Below, piece after piece: positions 1 to 9,644 of a stretch of 64,000 nt of DNA. The translations under genes were made by a program, and so were the position numbers. Origin of the DNA: Winogradskyella sp. (GTDB lineage: Bacteria > Bacteroidota > Bacteroidia > Flavobacteriales > Flavobacteriaceae); the NCBI RefSeq assembly GCF_028289625.1, contig NZ_JANQOM010000013.1, positions 62,001 through 126,000 on the forward strand, in the 5' to 3' direction. The notes below the pieces were generated by a model. That model had not been told where the DNA came from. It made no database searches and worked only from the letters and a program-made list of their open reading frames with translations. Positions within the stretch are counted from its first letter, which is position 1. Each line of letters opens with the position of its first letter.

Positions 1-1080
1 CAAATGCTCATTGGGATAACCTATTCTGGTATCCATTCCTGTAATATATTCTACTAATTGCTTTAAATGTTTTAGCTGGCTTCCGCCACCAGTTAACACA
101 ATACCCGCAATTAGTTTTTTCTTTTGCTCTTCGTGACCGTAATTCTTTATCTCTACATAAACCTGCTCAATAATTTCTACCACTCTGGCATGAATGATTT
201 TAGACAAGTTCTTTAATGTAATCTCCTTTGGTTCTCTGCCTCGCAATCCAGGAATAGACACAATTTCATTATCCTTATTTTCGCCTGGCCATGCCGAACC
301 AAACTTTATTTTCAGGAGCTCCGCTTGCTTTTCAATAATCGAGCAACCCTCTTTAATGTCTTCTGTAATAACATTTCCACCAAATGGTATAACTGCTGTA
401 TGACGGATTATACCATCCTTAAATACCGCTAAGTCTGTTGTCCCACCACCAATATCAATTAGTGCTACACCTGCCTCTTTCTCTTCTTGGCTTAAAACTG
501 CATTTGCAGATGCTAGCGGTTCTAAAGTGATGCCCTCTAATTCTAAACCAGCACTCTTTACGCATCTTCCAATATTTCTTATGGATGATACCTGACCGAC
601 AACCACATGAAAATTAGCTTCCAATCGTCCGCCATACATTCCTATGGGCTCCTTAATTTCTGCCTGACCGTCCACTTTAAATTCCTGCGGTAGTACATGG
701 ATGATTTCTTCACCAGGTAACATCACCAATTTATGTACCTGATTGATCAATCGATCAATATCAGCTTCATCTATGACCAATTCGGAATTAGGCCTTGTGA
801 TATAATCACTATGTTGTAAACTACGTATATGCTGACCTGCAATACCCACGGTAACCTCTTCTATCGTTTCCGAAGCTGCGGCCTCTGCTTCTTGTACAGC
901 CTGTTGAATAGACTGTATAGTCTGCGTTATATTATTAACAACACCACGGTGAACGCCAAGACTTTTAGACTTCCCAACACCTAGAATTTCTAATTTACCA
1001 TACTCATTTTTGCGACCAATCATGGCCACAATCTTTGTGGTTCCTATATCTAAACCTACCGAAATGTTATGCTTGTCCAT
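1..1080 (-). CDS. ftsA: Cell division protein FtsA, partial (C-terminus beyond window edge)
   Basis: FtsA is the actin-like ATPase that anchors FtsZ filaments to the inner membrane and recruits later divisome proteins. From the ATG at 1080 the reading frame stays open for 360 codons to the window edge. The N-terminus carries the actin-fold phosphate-1 loop (residues 6-16, SVGLDIGTTKI) followed by MIGRK. Flavobacterial FtsA is usually about 440-460 residues, so roughly the last fifth, including the membrane-targeting helix, is outside. It follows ftsQ by 3 nt, as in standard dcw clusters, and ftsZ is expected just beyond the edge. Family assignment is firm; the protein is truncated only by the window. 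Confidence 0.95.
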   Translation of the reverse strand, partial: MDKHNISVGLDIGTTKIVAMIGRKNEYGKLEILGVGKSKSLGVHRGVVNNITQTIQSIQQAVQEAEAAASETIEEVTVGIAGQHIRSLQHSDYITRPNSELVIDEADIDRLINQVHKLVMLPGEEIIHVLPQEFKVDGQAEIKEPIGMYGGRLEANFHVVVGQVSSIRNIGRCVKSAGLELEGITLEPLASANAVLSQEEKEAGVALIDIGGGTTDLAVFKDGIIRHTAVIPFGGNVITEDIKEGCSIIEKQAELLKIKFGSAWPGENKDNEIVSIPGLRGREPKEITLKNLSKIIHARVVEIIEQVYVEIKNYGHEEQKKKLIAGIVLTGGGSQLKHLKQLVEYITGMDTRIGYPNEHL

Positions 1081-1083
1081 AGT

Positions 1084-1803
1084 TTATATTTTGGTGCAAA
1101 TGACTTGTTTATCAAACTTCAGATTTACAAGCTTGTATTTATTTAGTGTGTTGTCCTTTAAGGCCTTTTGATAAAAAGCTTTAAAATTATTTATCTTTTT
1201 TTCTAGCATTTTTAAAGTTCCTAAATGAACTGTAAAATCACTTTTCCGAATTTTAAAATCAATGGTGTTATCGTCATTTTGACGAATTTCAATGACATGC
1301 TTTTTTAAGAACTCATCTTCTTCGACAGCTTTAGCAAATTGAAAAACTGTTTTGAGCTTATTTTTCTTAATATTACCAGTAACTAATGGAACCCTTGCTG
1401 CATAATTAGATGATAAAGGCATGTATGAACCCTCATCATCTATATAATATGACGCATTTGTATGAACTCTTGCTATAGGTCGTTTTTGTTCAATTTCTGC
1501 TGAAAGCTCACCATTTACAGACATAAACACTTCTGCTTTCTTTATCATTGGATTAGAATTTAGGGCGTTTTCTAACTCGTTCAAATCTATAATATCTTTG
1601 GGTTGTCCCGTAACAGCTTGTTGATTTTGTATTAACAATTTACTAACAGTCGCTTCAGTGATGAACAATTTGTTTTCACCAAGAAATTCAACATGAGGCT
1701 TGGAGACTTTTCTGTGGTCATTTCTATAGTTCGAAAATGCAAATAACCCACCGACCAAAATCAGTAACCCTATGACTTTTATGTAGTTATAATTAATTCG
1801 CAA
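1084..1803 (-). CDS. ftsQ: Cell division protein FtsQ/DivIB
   Basis: Bitopic divisome protein that links early and late division proteins in the periplasm. The 239 residues start with a short basic cytoplasmic stretch and one membrane span (about 9-24, VIGLLILVGGLFAFSN). A POTRA/FtsQ-type periplasmic domain follows (about 40-235). Sequence conservation in this family is low, so position between murC and ftsA is a main argument. The first codon is TTG (1801-1803), lying inside the 3' end of murC (11-nt overlap). No ATG precedes the membrane span, so a TTG start is the only reasonable choice. Translational coupling to murC is likely. Confidence 0.9.
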   Translation of the reverse strand: MRINYNYIKVIGLLILVGGLFAFSNYRNDHRKVSKPHVEFLGENKLFITEATVSKLLIQNQQAVTGQPKDIIDLNELENALNSNPMIKKAEVFMSVNGELSAEIEQKRPIARVHTNASYYIDDEGSYMPLSSNYAARVPLVTGNIKKNKLKTVFQFAKAVEEDEFLKKHVIEIRQNDDNTIDFKIRKSDFTVHLGTLKMLEKKINNFKAFYQKALKDNTLNKYKLVNLKFDKQVICTKI

Positions 1804-3145
1804 TGCTAAAAGCCTCTTTAATATGCCTTACTTCTTCACCTATATCTCCCGCGCCAAGTGTTAAAACAACCTGAGTATTTGATACTTTAATGGCATCAAT
1901 CAATTCAGATTTTGAAACCAATCTTTTATTTGAATTTTTAATCTTTTCTAACAACCATTGAGACGTTACCCCTTCGATAGGTAATTCTCTTGCCGGATAA
2001 ATATCCAACAGCAATACTTCATCAAATTTTGATAGACTCACCGCAAATTCATCAATAAAATCTCTTGTTCGGCTATATAAATGTGGCTGAAAAACAGCTA
2101 GTACTTTCTTCTTTGGGTACATTTCCCTCACTGCCTGGTGAACTGCATTGATTTCTTCCGGATGGTGCGCATAATCATCAACAAATACAAAATCACTGGT
2201 CTTAATATGGTAAGTAAATCGTCGCTTTACACCTTTGTAAGTTGCTAAAGCCTTGGCGAGCTGGTCGTGAGGGCAACCAAATTCAACAGCCATCGCCAAG
2301 GCGATTATTGCATTCGACAAATTGTGTCTACCAGGTAGGTTAAATTGAAAATCTTTATGTAATGTAATAGGTGTCTGCAAGTCAAACACATAACTGCCAT
2401 TTACTACTCTAATACTTTTTGCATTATAATCGGAATCGTCTTCGATGCCGTAGGTAATACCGCTAAGCGGTAATCCATTCTTTAAAAAAAGTCTTCCTCC
2501 AGGCTTTATACATTCTGAAAACTCTTTAAATGTTTTTACTAACTCTGAACCATCGCCATAAATATCCAAATGATCGGCATCCATTGACGTTACACAAGCC
2601 ATATCTGGTGATAAGGTTAAAAATGAACGATCAAACTCATCAGCTTCAACCACGGTGACATCTGTTCCGTTTAAAATTAAATTTGAGTTGTAATTCTCGC
2701 TGATACCACCCAAAAAAGCTGTTACCGGAATATTGCACTCATGAAGCAAATGCCCTAAAATACTAGTTGTTGTTGTCTTTCCGTGAGTCCCTGCAATAGC
2801 CAAGCATGTCGTTTGTTTTGTAATTTCTCCAAGAACTTCTGATCGTTTATAAACTTTAAAATTGTTAACCTTAAAATAGTTTAACTCAGAATGGGCCTTA
2901 GGAATTGCAGGTGTATAAACAATCAATGTATTGTCTTTGTCTAAATATTTTGGGTCAACTTCTATAATATCATCATTAAAATGAATATAAACTCCTAATT
3001 CTTGCAGGTCTTTTGTTATATCTGAAGGTGTTCTGTCATAACCTGCAACTTGCTTTCCTTTAGCTAAAAAATAACGTGCAAGAGCGCTCATACCGATACC
3101 TCCAATACCAATAAAATAAACGTTATTTATAGCTTTTATATCCAC
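1793..3145 (-). CDS. murC: UDP-N-acetylmuramate--L-alanine ligase MurC
   Basis: Adds L-alanine to UDP-MurNAc, the first step of peptidoglycan stem-peptide assembly in the cytoplasm. The 450-residue length is normal. The N-terminal Rossmann motif is FIGIGGIGMS (11-20), the ATP-binding P-loop is GTHGKTTTTS (119-128), and the central Mur ligase signature EADEFDRSF follows. The start codon is GTG at 3143-3145, directly abutting the murG stop (TAA then GTG), so translation is probably coupled. It overlaps the ftsQ start. Classical member of the dcw cluster; nothing odd except the GTG start. Confidence 0.97.
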   Translation of the reverse strand: MDIKAINNVYFIGIGGIGMSALARYFLAKGKQVAGYDRTPSDITKDLQELGVYIHFNDDIIEVDPKYLDKDNTLIVYTPAIPKAHSELNYFKVNNFKVYKRSEVLGEITKQTTCLAIAGTHGKTTTTSILGHLLHECNIPVTAFLGGISENYNSNLILNGTDVTVVEADEFDRSFLTLSPDMACVTSMDADHLDIYGDGSELVKTFKEFSECIKPGGRLFLKNGLPLSGITYGIEDDSDYNAKSIRVVNGSYVFDLQTPITLHKDFQFNLPGRHNLSNAIIALAMAVEFGCPHDQLAKALATYKGVKRRFTYHIKTSDFVFVDDYAHHPEEINAVHQAVREMYPKKKVLAVFQPHLYSRTRDFIDEFAVSLSKFDEVLLLDIYPARELPIEGVTSQWLLEKIKNSNKRLVSKSELIDAIKVSNTQVVLTLGAGDIGEEVRHIKEAFSIAN

Positions 3146-4240
3146 TTAGTTCCTCAATAATTTTTCAACTTCATCGACAATATCATTGGTTGCATTAACC
3201 AGTGCTAGAGCTTCGATATTATGACTCAGTATTTTTCTTTTTTCATCGTTAGCTAACAATCCAGAAAACTGATTTTGAAATTCAAACTCTAAATCTTTCT
3301 CCTTTATCATCATAGCAGCATTTTTATCGGCTATCGCTTTGGCATTTTTGGTTTGGTGATCTTCTGCAACATTTGGTGATGGAATAAAAATTGTCGGTTT
3401 ACCAACTATACATAATTCAGAAACTGAAATTGCTCCCGCTCTTGAAATAATGATATCTGCTGCTGCATAAGCCATATCCATATTATTCAAAAAAGCATGT
3501 ACTTGAACATGCTTTAGTTCATTATAGCGTTTGTATTGATCATAATACAACTTGCCACACTGCCAAACCAATTGCACATAGTGTGCTTCAAAAAAATCGA
3601 GATTAGACTCAATGAGTTGATTGATTCTTCTTGCACCTAGACTTCCTCCCAGCACCAATAAGGTATGCTTGCTATGGATCAATGTAAAGGCATCTTTTCC
3701 TTCAATATGCTTGTCTTTTACTTTGAGCAAATCCTTACGAATAGGGTTTCCGGTAAGTCTTAGCTTTTCCTTTGGAAAGAATTTCTCTAAGCCTTCATAA
3801 GCCACACAAATGGTGTCTACTTTCTTACCAAGAAGTTTATTGGTGATTCCTGGATAGGAATTTTGCTCTTGAATTAAACTCGGTATCTTTTTGGAAGCAG
3901 CAACCTGTAATAATGAGCCACTTGCAAAGCCACCTGTTCCAATAACGACGTCTGGCTTAAATGAATTGACAATCTTACGAGATCGTAAAATACTTGACAA
4001 AAGTTTAAAAGGAAAAGCAAGATTCTTTAGGCTAAGTTTTCTTTGAATTCCAGAGATCCATAGACCTTCAATTTTATAACCAGCCTGAGGCACTTTATCC
4101 ATTTCCATTCGATCTGAAGCACCTACAAATAAAAACTCAGCATCTGGATAGCGCGATTTTAATTCATCTGCTATAGCTATGGCAGGATAAATATGCCCTC
4201 CTGTTCCGCCACCTGACAATATGAACCTATACCTACTCAT
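3146..4240 (-). CDS. murG: UDP-GlcNAc:lipid I N-acetylglucosaminyltransferase MurG
   Basis: Converts lipid I to lipid II on the cytoplasmic face of the membrane (GT28 family). The 364 residues begin with the glycine-rich [11 protein letters not shown] motif near residues 10-20 that binds the lipid phosphate. The C-terminal half has the UDP-GlcNAc-binding signature region, including [12 protein letters not shown] and an EDHQTKNA stretch. The ATG at 4238-4240 overlaps the ftsW stop in a TAATG arrangement, and murC follows immediately. Gene order ftsW-murG-murC is the standard one. Confidence 0.97.
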   Translation of the reverse strand: MSRYRFILSGGGTGGHIYPAIAIADELKSRYPDAEFLFVGASDRMEMDKVPQAGYKIEGLWISGIQRKLSLKNLAFPFKLLSSILRSRKIVNSFKPDVVIGTGGFASGSLLQVAASKKIPSLIQEQNSYPGITNKLLGKKVDTICVAYEGLEKFFPKEKLRLTGNPIRKDLLKVKDKHIEGKDAFTLIHSKHTLLVLGGSLGARRINQLIESNLDFFEAHYVQLVWQCGKLYYDQYKRYNELKHVQVHAFLNNMDMAYAAADIIISRAGAISVSELCIVGKPTIFIPSPNVAEDHQTKNAKAIADKNAAMMIKEKDLEFEFQNQFSGLLANDEKRKILSHNIEALALVNATNDIVDEVEKLLRN

Positions 4241-5439
4241 TAAATGGTTTCACTTAATATATCTAAAGGATTGACTTCTTCGGAAGCTTCCTGATCCTTA
4301 ATCTCTTGCCGTTTGGCACTTACACTTAATATGATGCCAATCGCCAAACAAGTCATCCAAATGGATGTTCCACCACTACTTATTAATGGTAACGTTTGCC
4401 CAGTAACCGGAAATAATTCTACAGCTACTGCCATATTAATTAAGGCTTGAAAAACAATTGGCAATCCAACACCAAGCACTAATAATCTTCCGAAAATTGT
4501 ATCTGATTTTTGAGAGACTATTACTATTCTAAACAATAACCAAGAATACAGCACCAAGAGGAACAATCCTCCAACCAATCCATATTCTTCAATTATGATC
4601 GCGAATATGAAATCTGACGACGACTGTGGTAATAAATACTTTGTTGGACTTTTCCCAGGGCCAAGACCAAAAATACCACCAGATGCAATAGCGGTTTTAG
4701 AACGTTCAATCTGATAATCGGCTTCAGTATCTTCAGCATTAGCAAAATTTTCGATTCTACTCATCCAGGTATCAACACGATTAGGCATAGCTTCAGGAAA
4801 AGCCTTTGCTACTAAAACAAACATCACCAGTGATATAATGCCTGCACCTATAATTATCATGAGGTATTTAATGGGATAACCACCAATAAATGTTAGCATC
4901 ATTACCATTGTGAAAATGATGGCTGTTGTCGAAAAGTTGGCTGGTAAAATCAGAATTAAAACCAAAAACACTGGAACCCAAAGCGGCAGAATAGATTCAT
5001 TAAAAGAAATTGATTTATCTCTTATTTTGGATAAGTATCGTGCAACATAAACCATTAAAACTACTGCAGCCAAGGTTGATGTCTGAAATGACATATTGAC
5101 CACAGGTATATTAATCCATCGGCTTGTATTTGTACCTTCAGCATTGGTAGTCCCTTGCAAAATGGTAATTAAAAGCAATACCAAAACTACAGGGATCAGT
5201 ATCATTGAAAGCCCTTTAAAATACCTATACGGTATTTTGTGAACAGCAAACATAATAGCAAAGCCTAGCGACAAGTGCATAAAATGCTTTACAAAAAATG
5301 AAAAAGTATTACCACTCTCACCATAATCTGCCAAATTACTTGCTGCACTATACACAGGTAAAAAAGAAAAAATAGCCAATAATGTGGCTATAGCCCAAAT
5401 AGCCCGATCTCCTTTTATCTGTGAAAATATGTTTTGCAT
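4240..5439 (-). CDS. ftsW: Lipid II polymerase FtsW (SEDS family)
   Basis: SEDS-family membrane glycosyltransferase that polymerises lipid II at the septum together with FtsI. About ten hydrophobic segments are visible, and the C-terminal [14 protein letters not shown] motif of FtsW/RodA is present. The frame can be extended to an ATG at 5472, but those 11 extra codons (MASRASAIEKR) are encoded almost entirely by a copy of a dispersed palindrome (5449-5473). I therefore prefer the ATG at 5437-5439 ([10 protein letters not shown]), which gives 399 residues. The choice is an inference; the extended start is not excluded. Confidence 0.93.
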   Translation of the reverse strand: MQNIFSQIKGDRAIWAIATLLAIFSFLPVYSAASNLADYGESGNTFSFFVKHFMHLSLGFAIMFAVHKIPYRYFKGLSMILIPVVLVLLLITILQGTTNAEGTNTSRWINIPVVNMSFQTSTLAAVVLMVYVARYLSKIRDKSISFNESILPLWVPVFLVLILILPANFSTTAIIFTMVMMLTFIGGYPIKYLMIIIGAGIISLVMFVLVAKAFPEAMPNRVDTWMSRIENFANAEDTEADYQIERSKTAIASGGIFGLGPGKSPTKYLLPQSSSDFIFAIIIEEYGLVGGLFLLVLYSWLLFRIVIVSQKSDTIFGRLLVLGVGLPIVFQALINMAVAVELFPVTGQTLPLISSGGTSIWMTCLAIGIILSVSAKRQEIKDQEASEEVNPLDILSETI

Positions 5440-5448
5440 CCTTTTTTC

Positions 5449-5473
5449 GATGGCTGAGGCTCTCGAAGCCATC
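5449..5473. repeat. Short palindromic repeat, forward copy (SPR family A)
   Basis: Perfect 7-bp arms GATGGCT (5449-5455) and AGCCATC (5467-5473) enclose the 11-nt core GAGGCTCTCGA. The same core, in either orientation, recurs at 5491-5501, 34500-34510 and 34825-34835. It sits between ftsW and murD, and the upstream possible ftsW start codon lies inside one arm. Confidence 0.9.
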
Positions 5474-5482
5474 TAACTATTG

Positions 5483-5509
5483 TGGTAACTTCGAGAGCCT
5501 GAGTCACCA
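5483..5509. repeat. Short palindromic repeat, inverted copy (SPR family A)
   Basis: Arms TGGTAACT (5483-5490) and AGTCACCA (5502-5509) pair over 8 bp with one A/C mismatch, enclosing TCGAGAGCCTG. This core is the reverse complement of the neighbouring copy with one change. Only 9 nt separate it from the forward copy, so the two form a head-to-head pair like the BIME arrangement of REP elements. Confidence 0.85.
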
Positions 5510-5519
5510 TGGTTATTAT

Positions 5520-6851
5520 TTATAAATTACGTACCGCCATTTTAAATTGACGCCCTCTGTCTTCATAATTTTCAAATAAATCGAAACTTGCGCATGCGGG
5601 TGACAACAACACATTATCACCTGCTTCCGCTACTTTATAAGCAATCTTAACAGCCTCACTCATATACTGTGTTTCAACAATGATATCTACCATATTACCA
5701 AAGGCTTCAAATAGCTTTTTATTATCAACCCCTAAACAGATAATGGCTTTTACTTTTTCGTTTACAAACTGAAATAATTCGTTATAATCATTGCCTTTAT
5801 CTACACCACCAACAATCCAAACGGTGGGTGCATCCATACTTTCTAAAGCAAAATACGTCGCGTTAACATTCGTAGCTTTAGAATCGTTGATGTATTGTAC
5901 TTTATTAATTCTTAGCACATGCTCTAATCTGTGTTCTACTCCTTGGAAATTTTCTAAACTCTCTCTTATGGTTTGTTTTCTAATTTTAAGTAAGTGTGCC
6001 ACAGTTGAGGCCGCCATTGCATTCTTAATGTTGTGTTTACCTTCTAATGTAATGTTCTCTGTTGGCATAATTATTTTGTTATTATCTATTGTTATTATTA
6101 TTTCTTTATTATCTAAATAGGCGCCTTCTTCAACAACTTTCGTTAATGAAAATGGCAATTTTTTGGATTGAATTTGATTTTTACTTAACCATTCTGAAAT
6201 GACTTTATCATCCGCGTCATAGATGAAATAGTCATCTCTGGTTTGATTTTCTACAATTCTGAACTTGGATGCGATATAGTTTTCAAATTCATAATCGTAG
6301 CGATCTAAATGATCTGGTGTGATATTGGTCAAAATCGCAATCTTTGGATGAAATGAATAAATATCATCGAGCTGAAAACTACTAACCTCGAGCACATAGT
6401 TTTGATGACCTTTTTCTAGAATCTGCTTGGCAAAACTATCGCCAATATTTCCTGCTAAACCTGTGTCCAGTTCTTGCTTGAGTAAATGGTGGGTTAAGGT
6501 TGCTGTGGTTGTTTTACCATTGCTTCCTGTAATCGCTACAAGGGTTGCACTGGTAAAATTTGAAGCAAATTCAATCTCAGAAATCACTTTGATACCAGCT
6601 TCGCGAATTTTTTTAACTATAACCACCTCATCTGGAATGCCAGGGCTTTTCATGACGATGTCAGCATTCAGAATCATTGATTCAGTATGTAGTTCATCTT
6701 CAAACTCAATCTCATTATTTAAAAGAACGTCCTTATAAGTCTTCTTAATTTTTCCATTATCAGACACAAAAACCTCAAACCCTTTTGCCTTTCCTAAAAG
6801 TGCAGTTCCTACCCCACTTTCCCCTCCTCCAAGAATCACTAACCGTTTCAT
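5520..6851 (-). CDS. murD: UDP-N-acetylmuramoyl-L-alanine--D-glutamate ligase MurD
   Basis: Adds D-glutamate to UDP-MurNAc-L-Ala. The 443 residues carry an N-terminal Rossmann start (LVILGGGESGVG), the ATP-binding loop ITGSNGKTTT near residue 108-117, and the NITPDHLDRY motif of the central domain. The ATG at 6849-6851 overlaps the mraY stop. A 47-nt spacer holding two palindromic repeats separates it from ftsW, the only sizeable interruption in this half of the cluster. Confidence 0.97.
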   Translation of the reverse strand: MKRLVILGGGESGVGTALLGKAKGFEVFVSDNGKIKKTYKDVLLNNEIEFEDELHTESMILNADIVMKSPGIPDEVVIVKKIREAGIKVISEIEFASNFTSATLVAITGSNGKTTTATLTHHLLKQELDTGLAGNIGDSFAKQILEKGHQNYVLEVSSFQLDDIYSFHPKIAILTNITPDHLDRYDYEFENYIASKFRIVENQTRDDYFIYDADDKVISEWLSKNQIQSKKLPFSLTKVVEEGAYLDNKEIIITIDNNKIIMPTENITLEGKHNIKNAMAASTVAHLLKIRKQTIRESLENFQGVEHRLEHVLRINKVQYINDSKATNVNATYFALESMDAPTVWIVGGVDKGNDYNELFQFVNEKVKAIICLGVDNKKLFEAFGNMVDIIVETQYMSEAVKIAYKVAEAGDNVLLSPACASFDLFENYEDRGRQFKMAVRNL

Positions 6852-8092
6852 TACCTAATCTTCAAGGTCACTATAGAAATGATGGCCAACAGAATTCCTA
6901 TAATCCAAAATCGTGTTACAATTTTACTCTCGTGATATCCTGACTTTTGATAATGATGATGCAACGGCGACATCTTGAAAATTCGTCGACCTTCACCATA
7001 TTTCTTCCTTGTATATTTGAAATAACTTACCTGCATCATCACTGATAGATTTTCGGCTAAGAATATGCCACAGAGCAATGGAATTAACCATTCCTTTCTA
7101 ACTGCAATAGCGATTACAGCAATGATTCCACCTATGGTTAAACTTCCTGTATCACCCATAAAAACTTGGGCTGGATAAGCATTATACCATAGAAAACCGA
7201 CTAAAGCACCAACGAATGCCGCAATGTATATTGTGATTTCTTCAACTTGCGGGATATACATAATATCCAAGTACTTAGAGAAGATGATATTACCAGATAC
7301 CCAAGCAAAAATTCCTAAAGTCAATACCACAATGGCTGATGTTCCTGCGGCCAAGCCATCGATACCATCGGTGAGATTCGCTCCATTTGAAACCGCTGTA
7401 ACAATAATGATACTTACTAAAACAAATATGACCCAAGCATAGCTTTCTAAATCTGGACTAATCCATGTGATTAAATCCGAATAATCAAACTCGTTATTCT
7501 TAACAAATGGTATGGTCGTTTTTGTAGATTTAATAGCCTCATCGAAAAGCTGAGTTTCAGGTAGGTTTGGATTTTCGACTAATAAAGCACGTTGTTCTTG
7601 GATTGGTAATTCTTCCTTTATGGTAACATCATCATGGAAATACAATGTTAATCCTATAATTAGCCCCAGCCCTACTTGACCAAGCACTTTGAATTTACCT
7701 TTAAGACCTTGTTTGTCATTTTTAAACTTTTTGATATAATCATCAATAAACCCGATGGTTCCCATCCATAAGGTGGTAATGATTAACAGGATGACGTATA
7801 TGTTTTCGAGTTTAGCCAGGAGTAGGACGGGAACTAGAGTCGCCAAAATGATAATAACTCCTCCCATGGTAGGCGTTCCAGTTTTTTCTACCTGACCCTC
7901 TAACCCAAGATCCCTAATAGTTTCACCAACTTGCTTCTTGCGCAAAAAGTTAATGATGCGTTTACCAAAAATTGTTGAAATCAACAATGACAAAATAACA
8001 GCCATCGCAGCTCGAAAGGTCAAAAACCCAAATAGTGATGCCCCAGGTAATTGGAATTGTTGCTCCAGATATTCAAATAAGTAATACAACAT
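6851..8092 (-). CDS. mraY: Phospho-N-acetylmuramoyl-pentapeptide-transferase MraY
   Basis: Transfers phospho-MurNAc-pentapeptide to undecaprenyl phosphate to make lipid I at the inner membrane. It has about ten membrane spans. The catalytic Asp-rich motifs FIDDYIKK and [10 protein letters not shown] are visible, as is the C-terminal PLHHHYQ motif. At 413 residues it is longer than the roughly 360 of proteobacterial MraY. The extra length is a periplasmic loop (about residues 150-205), which I recall as normal for Bacteroidota. It overlaps murD by the ATG/TAA bases. Confidence 0.97.
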   Translation of the reverse strand: MLYYLFEYLEQQFQLPGASLFGFLTFRAAMAVILSLLISTIFGKRIINFLRKKQVGETIRDLGLEGQVEKTGTPTMGGVIIILATLVPVLLLAKLENIYVILLIITTLWMGTIGFIDDYIKKFKNDKQGLKGKFKVLGQVGLGLIIGLTLYFHDDVTIKEELPIQEQRALLVENPNLPETQLFDEAIKSTKTTIPFVKNNEFDYSDLITWISPDLESYAWVIFVLVSIIIVTAVSNGANLTDGIDGLAAGTSAIVVLTLGIFAWVSGNIIFSKYLDIMYIPQVEEITIYIAAFVGALVGFLWYNAYPAQVFMGDTGSLTIGGIIAVIAIAVRKEWLIPLLCGIFLAENLSVMMQVSYFKYTRKKYGEGRRIFKMSPLHHHYQKSGYHESKIVTRFWIIGILLAIISIVTLKIR

Positions 8093-8109
8093 CTACTTTT
8101 GCAATTGTT

Positions 8110-8130
8110 TCACTTCGACAAGCTCAGTGA
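8110..8130. repeat. Diverged short palindromic repeat (related to SPR family A)
   Basis: Arms TCACT (8110-8114) and AGTGA (8126-8130) flank TCGACAAGCTC. The 11-nt core has the same length and TCGA...CTC ends as the copies near ftsW and the GIY-YIG gene, so it is probably a diverged subfamily. It lies in the 85-nt gap between mraY and murE. ACTTCGACAAGCTCAGT-like elements are, to my knowledge, widespread in flavobacterial genomes. Confidence 0.65.
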
Positions 8131-8177
8131 TCGATTTATTTTTATTATTTTTTATCACTTTATTTCTCTTCATTAGC

Positions 8178-9644
8178 CTATTCATTCTTCATAATTTTCA
8201 AGAATTCTTGTACCGTTTTATAATCATCAAAATCAAAGCGTTTGCCTTTAATCTCTTGATAAGTCTCATGTCCCTTACCAGCTACAAGGATAATATCTTT
8301 AGAATCAGCCATTTGACAAGCTGTTTTAATTGCTTGCCTTCTATCGGTAATGGATAAGGTTTTTTTGAAGTTTTGGGGCTCAACACCTTTTTCCATATCT
8401 TCTATAATCGTTTCAGGCTTTTCGCTACGTGGATTATCACTTGTGAAAATCACCTTAGTGCTAAGGGTTGAGGCAATATGCGCCATCTTTGGTCGCTTGG
8501 CCTTATCTCTATCACCACCGCAACCTACCACTGTAATTAATTCTTCATTTTTAGTACGAATACTATTTATGGTCTCCAAAACATTCTTTAAGGCATCTGG
8601 CGTATGTGCATAATCTACAATGGCAGTAATCTTATCGTCCGACACGAAATATTGAAAGCGCCCTGAGACATTATCGAGCTCGCTTATAAGTCTTAGGATT
8701 TCGTCTTTTTCCAAGCCTAATAAATCAGCAGCACCATAAATAGCGAGAATATTATAAGCGTTAAAACTCCCTATTAAACGCGTCCATAATTCATTATCAT
8801 TGACTTTTAAAAGCAAGCCACCAAATTCATTTTCTAAAATTTGAGCTCTGTAGTCTGCATAGTTTTTTAGTGCATAGGTAAATTTCTTGGCCTGTGTGTT
8901 TTGTAGCATTACCAAGCCATTCTTATCATCCATATTGGATAAGGCAAAGGCATCTTTTGGCAAATGATCAAAGAATGATTTTTTAACATCTCGATATTCT
9001 GCAAAGGTGTTGTGGTAATCTAAATGATCGTGAGAGAGGTTAGTAAAAATTCCACCTGTGAATTTCAGTCCTTTAGTTCTACTCTGATGAATACCATGAG
9101 AACTGGCTTCCATAAAACAGAATTCTACACCCTCATCATTCATAAGTTTTAAATACTTATTGATTGTTAAGGAATCTGGTGTAGTATGAGTAGCTTTATA
9201 TACCGTATCATTTACCATTATTTTTACGGTTGAAAGTAGTCCAACCTTATAACCCGCCTTTTTAAACAATTGATATAATAGGCTCGTTACCGTGGTTTTT
9301 CCATTTGTCCCTGTAACACCAACCAATTTCAAATTCTCTGATGGATACTCATAATAATTGGACGCCATATAGGCCAAAGCCTGATTAGAGTTGGCAACTT
9401 CTATATAGGTGATGCCATCTTCAAGATTTTCTGGAAGTGATTCGCAAATGATTGCCTTCGCACCACTTTCAATAGCCTTTTCAATAAATCCATGACCATC
9501 GGTAATTGTGCCAGAGATAGCCACAAACACGTCATTAGATTCTATTTTGCGTGAATCGAACTCAATTTTGTTTATAACAACACTTGTGCTTCCTACCACA
9601 GCATTAATGGTCACTTTGTACAATATGTCCTTTAATACATTCAT
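8178..9644 (-). CDS. murE: UDP-MurNAc-L-Ala-D-Glu--diaminopimelate ligase MurE
   Basis: Adds meso-diaminopimelate to the stem peptide. The 488 residues show the P-loop GVTGTNGKTTVTS (about 108-120), the central motif TNLSHDHLDYH, and a C-terminal DNPRSE motif. That DNPR motif is the established marker for meso-DAP rather than lysine specificity. The ATG at 9642-9644 overlaps the TGA of ftsI (ATGA), so the two are coupled. The 85-nt gap on its downstream side carries one small palindrome. Confidence 0.97.
   Translation of the reverse strand: MNVLKDILYKVTINAVVGSTSVVINKIEFDSRKIESNDVFVAISGTITDGHGFIEKAIESGAKAIICESLPENLEDGITYIEVANSNQALAYMASNYYEYPSENLKLVGVTGTNGKTTVTSLLYQLFKKAGYKVGLLSTVKIMVNDTVYKATHTTPDSLTINKYLKLMNDEGVEFCFMEASSHGIHQSRTKGLKFTGGIFTNLSHDHLDYHNTFAEYRDVKKSFFDHLPKDAFALSNMDDKNGLVMLQNTQAKKFTYALKNYADYRAQILENEFGGLLLKVNDNELWTRLIGSFNAYNILAIYGAADLLGLEKDEILRLISELDNVSGRFQYFVSDDKITAIVDYAHTPDALKNVLETINSIRTKNEELITVVGCGGDRDKAKRPKMAHIASTLSTKVIFTSDNPRSEKPETIIEDMEKGVEPQNFKKTLSITDRRQAIKTACQMADSKDIILVAGKGHETYQEIKGKRFDFDDYKTVQEFLKIMKNE

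Noticed and set aside
8127..8357. Plus-strand ORF of 76 codons opposite the end of murE
   Set aside because: Mostly antisense to murE, no recognisable domain, and hydrophobic composition typical of an AT-rich shadow frame.
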